Below, piece after piece: positions 21,374-27,917 of a stretch of DNA of 30,142 nt (positions are counted from its first letter, which is position 1; the number at the start of each line of letters is the position of its first letter). The notes below the pieces were generated by a model that saw only the letters and a program-made list of their open reading frames with translations, made no database searches and was not told where the DNA came from. A program made the translations under genes and the position numbers. The stretch covers positions 1 to 30,142 of the forward strand of contig CAYLIP010000032.1 in the NCBI GenBank assembly GCA_964383855.1. Reading direction: 5' to 3'. The DNA is from CAZHAC01 sp964383855. Lineage in GTDB: Bacteria > Chloroflexota > Dormibacteria > Dormibacterales > Dormibacteraceae.

Positions 21374-21927
21374 GCCGGCTCGACCACTCCGAGGAGCGGC
21401 CGCACCGGACACTCTCGTCGCGCGAGCTGGCCCGGGCCGGCCCTCTGGCGCTGGTCATCGACGAGGTCGAGTGGCCGGGTGGGCGGCGGCACGACTACCG
21501 CTGGATGCGGGCCACCTCGGCCGCCTTCGTCGTCCCCTTCTTCGAAGACCGGAGCACGGTTCTCGTCCGGCAGTGGCGCTACCCGTGGCAGGAGACGTCC
21601 TGGGAGGTGCCGGCGGGGACGCTGGAGGAGGGCGAGGACCCGCTCGCCTGCGCCCGCCGAGAGCTGGCGGAGGAGGCCGGGCTCGAGGCGGAGCGCTGGA
21701 CGCCCCTGGGCGTGCTCCGGGCTTCGGCGCTGATGGACAACCGCCAGCATCTCTTCCTCGCCCGCGAACTGCGCGAGGTCGGCCGGGCGCCGGAGGGCTA
21801 CGAGGAGGACATGGTGGTGCGCCGGCTTCCGTTCGCCGAAGCGCTGGAGGAGGCGCTGAACGGCGGCATCATGCACGCCACCGCGGTCGCCGCGCTGGCC
21901 CGCGCGGCCCGCGCGCTGGGTCTCTAG
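21370..21927 (+). CDS. NUDIX hydrolase, ADP-ribose pyrophosphatase-like
   Basis: A 185-residue NUDIX protein. The full Nudix box GX5EX7REUXEEXGU is at residues 83-105 (G83, E89, R97-E98-L99, E101-E102, G104). Upstream VLVRQWRYPWQETSWEVPAG matches the ADP-ribose pyrophosphatase subgroup, which splits ADP-ribose or related nucleoside diphosphate sugars with Mg2+. The substrate is not certain. TTG 21370 overlaps the preceding stop (TTGA). It is the last gene of the guaA-to-NUDIX run and converges with the membrane propeller gene. Confidence 0.88.
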   Translation: MSRLDHSEERPHRTLSSRELARAGPLALVIDEVEWPGGRRHDYRWMRATSAAFVVPFFEDRSTVLVRQWRYPWQETSWEVPAGTLEEGEDPLACARRELAEEAGLEAERWTPLGVLRASALMDNRQHLFLARELREVGRAPEGYEEDMVVRRLPFAEALEEALNGGIMHATAVAALARAARALGL

Positions 21928-21949
21928 AACCTGGTCTTCAGGAACCCTT

Positions 21950-21975
21950 GTCGGGCGGCGAGGTCGGGCGGCGAG
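21950..21975. repeat. 13-bp tandem duplication
   Basis: GTCGGGCGGCGAG is repeated perfectly and without spacing at 21950-21962 and 21963-21975, in the 54-bp gap between two convergent genes. No convincing terminator hairpin is seen in this gap. Likely a replication slippage product. Confidence 0.8.
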
Positions 21976-21981
21976 GCCGGC

Positions 21982-24000
21982 CTAGCGGATGACCGGCACG
22001 TCGAGGTCGAACTCGGTCGCCGCCGGTCTTCCGTTGGTGTCGAGCAGCGCCGTGCCCACCGACAGCCGGTAGTTGCCGGAGGCCAGCGGCGCCGCGGGCG
22101 TGAGCGTGACAATCCGCCCGCTGGCGACCACCGTCGCCGGGACCGGCTTGCCGGCGGCGTCGGTGAGCCGCACGGTGCCGGCCGGGGCCGCCGGCGCCAG
22201 GTAGGAATCCATCTCGACCACGACCTTGCCTCCCGTGAGGCTCACGCCCAGCACCTCGGGACCCTGCCCGTAGGGTCGCGGCGCCGAGTCGGAGGCGCTC
22301 GCGACCACCGCCTTCCCGTTGGGGCCTGACACCACCAGCAGCGTCTCGTCGAGCTGCGAGGTGTCCTTGCCGGACTTGTCGGCGAGCACCACGCGAACCG
22401 TCTCGTGGACGCCGTCCTGGCCGCGGAAGGCGGCGATCGTGAACCAGCGCTGGATGCCGGCGGCGGGGGCGGCCAGCCGGGCCGAGCTGGCCGTGACGGC
22501 GGCCGCCGCGGCCGGGTTGCCGGCCTGGCGCGCATTCTCGAAGGCGCCCACGACGGGGCTGGCGGCGTCGACGCTGAGGCCGGAGCCACCAGCCGGCTGC
22601 CCGACCGCGAGCTTGCCGCCGCCGGTCATCGCGATCGAGCCGCCCGGCGAGACCGCCAGGCCGGCCGCCGAGGCGGAACCCAGCACGCGATCGCTTCCAT
22701 CGGCCCCGACATCGTGGATCTTGCCGCCGGCTTCGGCGACGACCCGGCCGGCCGCGGGCCAGTCGGCGGCGGTGACTCCGCTCAGCGCCGCCAGCCGGGT
22801 CGGCGACTGGCCGGTTGGATCGGCCGTGAAGATGCCGTCCGCGGTCGCGTAGAGCACCTTGGAGCCGTCCGGGGCCCAGGCCAGGAAGGTGGCCGCGCCC
22901 GCCGGCCAGGCCGTTTCCTTGCCGCTCCCGAAGTCCAGCTCGTGCAGCGAGCGGTCGCCGGCCGCGTACAGAAGCCGGGTGCCGTCGGGGGCGAACCAGG
23001 CGCTGGTCGCCGCCGCCTGCAGCTTGACCTCGTGTCCCTGCGGGTCCGTGGCCTGGGTTGCCGACGCGTACTGGGCCCGCCCCGAGAAGCCGGCCGCGAT
23101 CGCGGTCACGCCCGGCGCCGGAGCCGCCTGGACGCTGCCGTTGGTCCACGCCTTGAGCTGGCCGGCCTGCACGAAGGCGATCCCGCCCTGGCCCTGGTCG
23201 GAGCTGAGGGCGAAGGCGGTGACGCCGGACTCGGCCAGCACCTCGGGCGAGCCCCCGTCCGCGGGAACCAGCTGGAGCGCGCCCGAGGGCGAGAGCGAAG
23301 CGATCTTGCCCTGATAGGTCCACTGCGGCTTGGCGTCAGCCGCGGGCGCCAGGACCGTGATGTCCAGGGCCGGCGCGGGCGGCGGGGTGGCGGTTGCGGT
23401 GGGCGCCGGAGTCGGCGCCGGCTTGACCGTGAAAACGGCCGCCGGGGCCGCCGGCACCGATCGGCCCTGCTGGGTCTCGGCCGGCTTGGAGAGGACCACC
23501 GTGTACTGCGTATTGGGCGCGAAGGAGGCGACCGGGACGATCTTGACCTGGGTGTCCGAGCTCCATTCGTAGGAGACGGCGGTGGCCGGCTGGACCTGCA
23601 GGGAGCTCTCGACGCTCTGCCGGTTCATGGGCTGGCTGAAGGTGAGCACGACCGGCTGCACGGCGGCGACCGGGGTGGTGGGGTCGACGTTGGCGCGGAT
23701 CAGGACGGTCCGGTCGCCGCCGCCGCCCGAGGTGGTGTAGACCACGACCGCGATCAGGACCGCCCCGGCGGCGGCCATCGCCCACGCCACCCGCTGGGGC
23801 GCCCAGAGCCGGCGCCACCAGCCCATGCGAGGCTCGGCGCTCTCCCAGGCCTCCTGCATCAGGTGGCGGCGGAGCTGGGAGCGAAATGCCGGGTCGGCGC
23901 TCACCTCGGGGGCGTGCACGCTGCGCAGGGACTGGGCCAGGCGGCGGTCGCCCGGGTCGGGGAAGAGGTCGTCGATCTCCGGGTCGGGCCGCCAGCTCAT
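21982..24000 (-). CDS. Membrane-anchored Ig-like/beta-propeller protein, putative anti-sigma regulator
   Basis: A 672-residue protein with one membrane segment (about 71-90, AWAMAAAGAVLIAVVVYTT). The 70-residue cytoplasmic head (LRSVHAPEVSADPAFRSQLRRHLMQEAW) resembles the leader found on proteins paired with ECF sigma factors. Outside the membrane come an SbsA-type Ig-like domain (about 100-195, TFSQPMNRQSV), a Pro/Ala/Thr linker, a TolB/WD-like propeller (about 225-480, SAWFAPDGTRLLYA), a further domain (about 490-565), and a second Ig-like domain at the C-terminus. The classic HxxxCxxC zinc anti-sigma motif is absent. The sigma gene ends 10 bp upstream, so an operon is likely. It may sense an envelope signal and hold or release the sigma factor; this is inference. 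Confidence 0.75.
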   Translation of the reverse strand: MSWRPDPEIDDLFPDPGDRRLAQSLRSVHAPEVSADPAFRSQLRRHLMQEAWESAEPRMGWWRRLWAPQRVAWAMAAAGAVLIAVVVYTTSGGGGDRTVLIRANVDPTTPVAAVQPVVLTFSQPMNRQSVESSLQVQPATAVSYEWSSDTQVKIVPVASFAPNTQYTVVLSKPAETQQGRSVPAAPAAVFTVKPAPTPAPTATATPPPAPALDITVLAPAADAKPQWTYQGKIASLSPSGALQLVPADGGSPEVLAESGVTAFALSSDQGQGGIAFVQAGQLKAWTNGSVQAAPAPGVTAIAAGFSGRAQYASATQATDPQGHEVKLQAAATSAWFAPDGTRLLYAAGDRSLHELDFGSGKETAWPAGAATFLAWAPDGSKVLYATADGIFTADPTGQSPTRLAALSGVTAADWPAAGRVVAEAGGKIHDVGADGSDRVLGSASAAGLAVSPGGSIAMTGGGKLAVGQPAGGSGLSVDAASPVVGAFENARQAGNPAAAAAVTASSARLAAPAAGIQRWFTIAAFRGQDGVHETVRVVLADKSGKDTSQLDETLLVVSGPNGKAVVASASDSAPRPYGQGPEVLGVSLTGGKVVVEMDSYLAPAAPAGTVRLTDAAGKPVPATVVASGRIVTLTPAAPLASGNYRLSVGTALLDTNGRPAATEFDLDVPVIR

Positions 24001-24010
24001 GCGCGCGACC

Positions 24011-24565
24011 TCATGCCGACCACTCCTCGCGGTTTTCGCGCAGCCTGCTCACGCCCCGATGGATGAGGAGCTTCACGGCGCCCGGGGTCTTGCCCATGAC
24101 CGCCGCGATGTCGTCGATCTTCATGTCCTCCTGGAACTTGAGGACGAGGGCCGTGCGCTGGGCTCGAGGCAGCTTCTCGACGATCGCCCAGATCCGGCGG
24201 ATCTCGTCGTTCTGGAGCGCGACCTCCTCGATCCCGGGCCCGGGGGCCGAGATCGCGATCTGCTGGTCGATGTCCTCGGTCGGGCGCGCCGAGCGGTAGC
24301 GGTCGTGGACGGCGTTGACGGCGATCTGGTAGAGCCATGCCGAGAAGGGCCGCCCCGTGTGCTGGTAGCGACCGATTCCCCGGAGGGCCTTGATGAAGAC
24401 CTCCGAAGTCACATCCTCCGCGGCGTTCTGGTCTCTCACCCTTGAAAACACAAACCTGTAGATCTGGTGGAAGTGGCGATCGTAGAGCTCACCGAACGCG
24501 GTCGGATCCTGCTTCGCCCGCTCGACGAGGGAGATCTCGTCCGCGTGCTCCGGCAGACTGCTCAC
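24011..24565 (-). CDS. ECF-type RNA polymerase sigma factor
   Basis: A 184-residue sigma-70 family protein with only regions 2 and 4. Region 2 runs about 14-92: DPTAFGELYDRHFHQIYRFV, AAEDVTSEVFIKAL for core binding, and PFSAWLYQIAVNAVHDRYR for -10 recognition. A linker follows, then region 4 (about 120-178): LPRAQRTALVLKFQEDMKIDDIAAVMGKTPGAVK, a helix-turn-helix for the -35. GTG 24565 has GAAGAGG a few bases upstream. The next gene is the likely membrane partner. The leader contains three ACCCGT copies. Target promoters cannot be predicted, although autoregulation is common in this family. Confidence 0.92.
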   Translation of the reverse strand: MSSLPEHADEISLVERAKQDPTAFGELYDRHFHQIYRFVFSRVRDQNAAEDVTSEVFIKALRGIGRYQHTGRPFSAWLYQIAVNAVHDRYRSARPTEDIDQQIAISAPGPGIEEVALQNDEIRRIWAIVEKLPRAQRTALVLKFQEDMKIDDIAAVMGKTPGAVKLLIHRGVSRLRENREEWSA

Positions 24566-24585
24566 GAGCCTCTTCGAGACCCAGA

Positions 24586-24614
24586 ACGGGTCATGGGCAC
24601 GGGTGGTTACGGGT
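24586..24614 (-). repeat. Three ACCCGT copies in the sigma-factor leader
   Basis: On the minus strand ACCCGT occurs at 24614-24609, 24604-24599 and 24591-24586, spaced 10 and 13 bp, about one helical turn. They lie between the CATAAT box and the GTG start. They could be operator half-sites or chance in GC-rich DNA. The last copy is part of an inverted repeat GACCC-N5-GGGTC (24592-24578). Confidence 0.4.
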
Positions 24615-24633
24615 CGAGGCCATGCAGCCCGGG

Positions 24634-24639
24634 ATTATG
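24634..24639 (-). promoter_or_regulatory. -10-like CATAAT of the sigma-factor operon
   Basis: CATAAT on the minus strand predicts a start near 24628 and a leader of about 62 nt. No -35 hexamer is recognisable. Confidence 0.4.
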
Positions 24640-24681
24640 AACTTGGGGCCTTTCCCGGCCGGGCTCGCGAGCACCCCTCTC

Positions 24682-24687
24682 TATAAT
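24682..24687 (+). promoter_or_regulatory. Consensus -10 TATAAT of the purBCSQL operon
   Basis: A perfect TATAAT predicts a start near 24694 and a leader of about 38 nt with CAGGAG (24714-24719), 12 nt before TTG 24732. It is the only consensus -10 that I found in an intergenic region here. No purine riboswitch could be folded into so short a leader. Confidence 0.65.
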
Positions 24688-24731
24688 TCCCAGCGCCCCT
24701 TGCCCAGTCCCCGCAGGAGCCGTCCCGCCCC

Positions 24732-26045
24732 TTGATCGAGCGCTATCTGCCGCCTCGCATTCGCGAGATCTGGTCTGACCGCCGCCGCTTCGAGCTCTGG
24801 CTTCAGGTCGAGCTGCTGGCCTGCGAAGCGTGGTCGGAGCGGGGTCGCATACCCCGCGAGGCGCTGCCCAAGCTCCGCGCCGCCACCTTCGACATCGACC
24901 GCATCCGCGAGGTGGAGGAGTCGGTCGGCCACGACGTGATCGCCTTCCTGACCGTGGTCGGCGAGAGCGTCGGCCAGCCCGAGGCCCGCTACCTGCACCT
25001 GGGCATGACCAGCTCCGACGTCATCGACACCGCCTTCGCCCTCCAGATCCGGGAGAGCGCCCAGGTGATCCTGGAGGACCTCCGCGCGCTCCGCGGCGCG
25101 GCCGCCGAGCTGGCGCGAAAGCACCGCCGCACGCCCATGGTCGGGCGGACCCACGGCATCCACGCCGAGCCGATCACCTTCGGTCTCAAGGTCGCGGGCT
25201 GGGTCGCCGAGCTCGATCGCGGGATCGCTCGCCTCGAGGCGGCCGCCTCCCAGGTCGCCGCGGGCAAGCTGTCGGGCGCGGTCGGAACGCACGCGACCAT
25301 CCCGCCCGAGGTCGAAGAGCACGTCTGCCGCGCCCTCGGCCTGGAGGTCGACCCGGTCTCGACGCAGGTGGTGTCGCGCGACCGCCACGCCGCGTTCATG
25401 GCCGCGCTGGCGGTTGCGGCGGCGACCATGGAGCGCATCGCCACCGAGGTCCGCCATCTTCAGCGGAGCGAGGTCAGCGAGGCGCTGGAGCCCTTCGGCA
25501 GGGAGCAGAAGGGCTCCAGCGCGATGCCCCACAAGCGCAACCCGATCCTGACCGAGCGGATCAGCGGCCTGGCCCGCGTCGTCCGCGGCTACGCGGCGAC
25601 CGAGCTCGAGAACGTGGCCCTGTGGCATGAGCGGGACATCTCCCACTCGAGCGCCGAGCGGGTCATCTTCCCGGACGCCTGCGCGCTCGTCGACTACATG
25701 GCCCAGCAGCTGCGAAAGGTCGTCGCCGGCCTCGACGTGCGCGTCGAGCAGATGGCCCGCAACCTCGATCTCTGGGGCGGGGTCGTGTACTCGCAGCGGG
25801 TCATGCTCGCCCTGGTCGAGAGCGGGATGTCCCGGGAGGACGCCTACCGGCTGGTCCAGCACGCCGCCCACCAGGCCATCGACGGCCACGGAGGCTTTCG
25901 AGAGAACCTTCTCGAGAGCGAGGAGGTCCAGGCCCGTCTCGGCGGCCACCTGGACGAGCTCTTCGACCCCACCGCTTACTTCGAGCACGTCGAGGCCGCC
26001 TTCGAGCGGCTGGGACTGCTCACCGCAACGGAGGCAACAGTTTGA
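24732..26045 (+). CDS. purB: Adenylosuccinate lyase
   Basis: A 437-residue fumarase/aspartase-superfamily enzyme. It acts twice in purine synthesis: SAICAR to AICAR, and adenylosuccinate to AMP, releasing fumarate each time. It contains GHDVIAFLTVVGES, LGMTSSDVIDTA, the GRTHGIHAEP histidine region (about 137-146) and the flexible signature loop GSSAMPHKRNP (about 261-271). Then comes ERDISHSSAER. Length is typical of the short bacterial form. The start is TTG 24732 after a TATAAT promoter; homology begins at once (MIERYLPPRIREIW). The stop overlaps purC as TTGA. Confidence 0.96.
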   Translation: MIERYLPPRIREIWSDRRRFELWLQVELLACEAWSERGRIPREALPKLRAATFDIDRIREVEESVGHDVIAFLTVVGESVGQPEARYLHLGMTSSDVIDTAFALQIRESAQVILEDLRALRGAAAELARKHRRTPMVGRTHGIHAEPITFGLKVAGWVAELDRGIARLEAAASQVAAGKLSGAVGTHATIPPEVEEHVCRALGLEVDPVSTQVVSRDRHAAFMAALAVAAATMERIATEVRHLQRSEVSEALEPFGREQKGSSAMPHKRNPILTERISGLARVVRGYAATELENVALWHERDISHSSAERVIFPDACALVDYMAQQLRKVVAGLDVRVEQMARNLDLWGGVVYSQRVMLALVESGMSREDAYRLVQHAAHQAIDGHGGFRENLLESEEVQARLGGHLDELFDPTAYFEHVEAAFERLGLLTATEATV

Positions 26046-26959
26046 TCGCCGGACCAGCCCTGACCGACACCGAGCTCGACCTGCCCGTCTTCTCCAAAGG
26101 CAAGGTCCGCGACACCTACGAGCTGGATGACGACCGGCTCCTGATGGTCGCCACCGACCGCCTCTCCGCCTTCGACCACGTGCTGCCCACCGGCATCCCG
26201 GACCGCGGAAAGGTGCTCACCCAGCTGTCCATCTTCTGGTTCAGCCAGACGCACGACTTCCAGGAGAACCACCTGGTCTCGGGAATGGTTCCCGACCTGC
26301 CCGAGGCGGTGCGTGAGCGGGGCCGAGACCTGGCCGGCCGGTTCATGATCGTCCGCCGCGCCAAGCGGATCGACATCGAATGCGTGGTCCGGGGTTACCT
26401 GGCCGGGTCGGCCTGGGCCGAGTACGAGCAGACCGGGACGCTGGCGGGCGAGGAGCTGCCCAAGGGCCTGCAGCAGTCGCAGAAGCTGCCGTCGCCGATC
26501 TTCAGCCCCGCCACCAAGGCGGACACCGGCCACGACGAGAACATCACCTTCAAGCAGATGTCGAAGGCGGTTGGCGCCCGGCTGGCCGGGGAGCTTCGCG
26601 ACCGGAGCCTCGAGCTCTACCGGTTCGCCGCCGATTTCGCCGAGAAGCGAGGCCTGATCCTGGCCGACACCAAGTTCGAGTTCGGCACCGTCGGCAAGCG
26701 GGTGATCCTGATCGACGAGGCGCTCACGCCGGACAGCTCGCGCTACTGGGATGCCGCCAGCTACCGCGTGGGCGGCTCGCCCGACTCGTACGACAAGCAG
26801 TTCGTGCGGGACTGGCTGGCCAAGAGCGGCTGGGACAGGGACTCGGAGCCGCCCACGCTGCCGGGCGAGATCGTGGCCCAGACCCGGGAGCGCTACCTCA
26901 CCGCCTACCAGCGGATCGTCGGCAAGCCCCTCTTCCCGCCGCGCGAGCGCAACCAGTGA
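26042..26959 (+). CDS. purC: Phosphoribosylaminoimidazole-succinocarboxamide synthase (SAICAR synthetase)
   Basis: A 305-residue ATP-dependent ligase that couples aspartate to CAIR. Marks are FSKGKVRDTYEL for nucleotide binding, MVATDRLSAFDHVLPTGIP, ECVVRGYLAGSAWAEYEQTG, FSPATKADTGHDENI and LADTKFEFG. At about 305 residues it is the longer yeast-like form rather than the 240-residue E. coli type. TTG 26042 overlaps the purB stop, with GGAGG 8-9 nt upstream. The stop overlaps purS as GTGA. Confidence 0.96.
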   Translation: MIAGPALTDTELDLPVFSKGKVRDTYELDDDRLLMVATDRLSAFDHVLPTGIPDRGKVLTQLSIFWFSQTHDFQENHLVSGMVPDLPEAVRERGRDLAGRFMIVRRAKRIDIECVVRGYLAGSAWAEYEQTGTLAGEELPKGLQQSQKLPSPIFSPATKADTGHDENITFKQMSKAVGARLAGELRDRSLELYRFAADFAEKRGLILADTKFEFGTVGKRVILIDEALTPDSSRYWDAASYRVGGSPDSYDKQFVRDWLAKSGWDRDSEPPTLPGEIVAQTRERYLTAYQRIVGKPLFPPRERNQ

Positions 26960-27210
26960 AGCTGCTGGCCCGGGTGGTGGTCACGCCCAAACCGGTCGTC
27001 AACGATCCCCAGGGGGTGACGGTCGGGCAGGGCCTGCGCAGCCTGGGCTTCGACGAGGTCGAGGACGTGCGCGTGGGCAAGTACGTCGAGGTCCGCCTCG
27101 AGGCGGACAGCGAGCGGCAGGCGAAGGGTCGCATCGAGGAGATGTGCACCAAGCTGCTCGCCAACGGCGTGATCGAGGATTTCCGCTTCGAGGTGACGCC
27201 GACCGCATGA
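26956..27210 (+). CDS. purS: Phosphoribosylformylglycinamidine synthase, PurS subunit
   Basis: An 84-residue small subunit that bridges PurL and PurQ in the FGAM synthase complex. ARVVVTPKPVVNDPQGVTV and VRVGKYVEVRLEA match the family, as does the C-terminal MCTKLLANGVIEDFRFEV. GTG 26956 overlaps the purC stop, and its own stop overlaps the purQ ATG (ATGA). Its presence fits the small PurL downstream. Confidence 0.95.
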   Translation: MKLLARVVVTPKPVVNDPQGVTVGQGLRSLGFDEVEDVRVGKYVEVRLEADSERQAKGRIEEMCTKLLANGVIEDFRFEVTPTA

Positions 27211-27917
27211 GGTTTGGGGTCGCCGTCTTCCCGGGCACCTGGTCGGACCGCGACTGCGGCTGGGTGATCGACCAGGTTCTCGACTCCAGCGTCGAGCTCC
27301 GCTACCTGTGGCACAAGGAGCGCGACCTGAAGGGCGCCGACTGCGTCATCCTCCCGGGCGGCTTCAGCTACGGCGACTACCTCCGGACCGGCGCCATCGC
27401 GCGCTTTGCGCCCCTCATGGAGTCGGTGGCCGAGTTCGCCGCGCGCGGGGGCCTGGTCTGGGGGATCTGCAACGGCTTCCAGATCCTTTGCGAGGCCGGG
27501 CTGCTGCCGGGAGCGCTGATGCGCAACGACGCTCTCGAGTTCCGGTGCGAGTGGACCAACCTGCTGGTCGAGCGCACCGACACCCCCTTCACGTCGATGT
27601 GCGAGCAGCGCCAGGTGCTCCGCGTCCCCATCTCGCACGGCGAGGGCAACTACTTCGCCGACCCGGCGACGCTCTCGCGGCTCGAGCAGCAGAACCAGGT
27701 CGTCTTTCGCTACTGCGCCGCCGACGGCCTTGTCGTGCCGGCCGCCAACCCCAACGGGTCGGTCCACAACATTGCCGGCATCGTCAATGAGCGTGGCAAC
27801 GTGCTCGGGATGATGCCGCACCCCGAGCGCTGCGCCGAAGAGGAGCTGGGCGGTACCGACGGGCTGCTCCTCTTCCGCTCGGCCGCCGCGCACGCCCTGC
27901 AGGTCCTGACCACTTGA
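27207..27917 (+). CDS. purQ: Phosphoribosylformylglycinamidine synthase, glutaminase subunit PurQ
   Basis: A 236-residue class I glutamine amidotransferase that supplies ammonia to PurL. MRFGVAVFPGTWSDRDC replaces the more usual PGSNCDRD start. ILPGGFSYGDYLRTGAIAR and the nucleophile C88 in VWGICNGFQIL are conserved, and the His-Glu pair is in MMPHPERCAEEELGG. ISHGEGNYFAD is also typical. ATG 27207 and the TTGA junction to purL place it within a tightly coupled operon. Confidence 0.96.
   Translation: MRFGVAVFPGTWSDRDCGWVIDQVLDSSVELRYLWHKERDLKGADCVILPGGFSYGDYLRTGAIARFAPLMESVAEFAARGGLVWGICNGFQILCEAGLLPGALMRNDALEFRCEWTNLLVERTDTPFTSMCEQRQVLRVPISHGEGNYFADPATLSRLEQQNQVVFRYCAADGLVVPAANPNGSVHNIAGIVNERGNVLGMMPHPERCAEEELGGTDGLLLFRSAAAHALQVLTT

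Noticed and set aside
23750..24000. Zinc-binding anti-sigma (HxxxCxxC) domain in the propeller protein head
   Set aside because: No cysteine is present in the first 70 residues; the anti-sigma idea rests on context only.
22405..24066. 553-codon plus-strand frame opposite the propeller gene
   Set aside because: No domain is recognisable, composition is Arg/Gly-rich, and the minus-strand product has a membrane segment and clear domains.
24688..24731. Purine riboswitch upstream of purB
   Set aside because: The leader is about 38 nt, too short for the aptamer, and the conserved loop sequences are missing.
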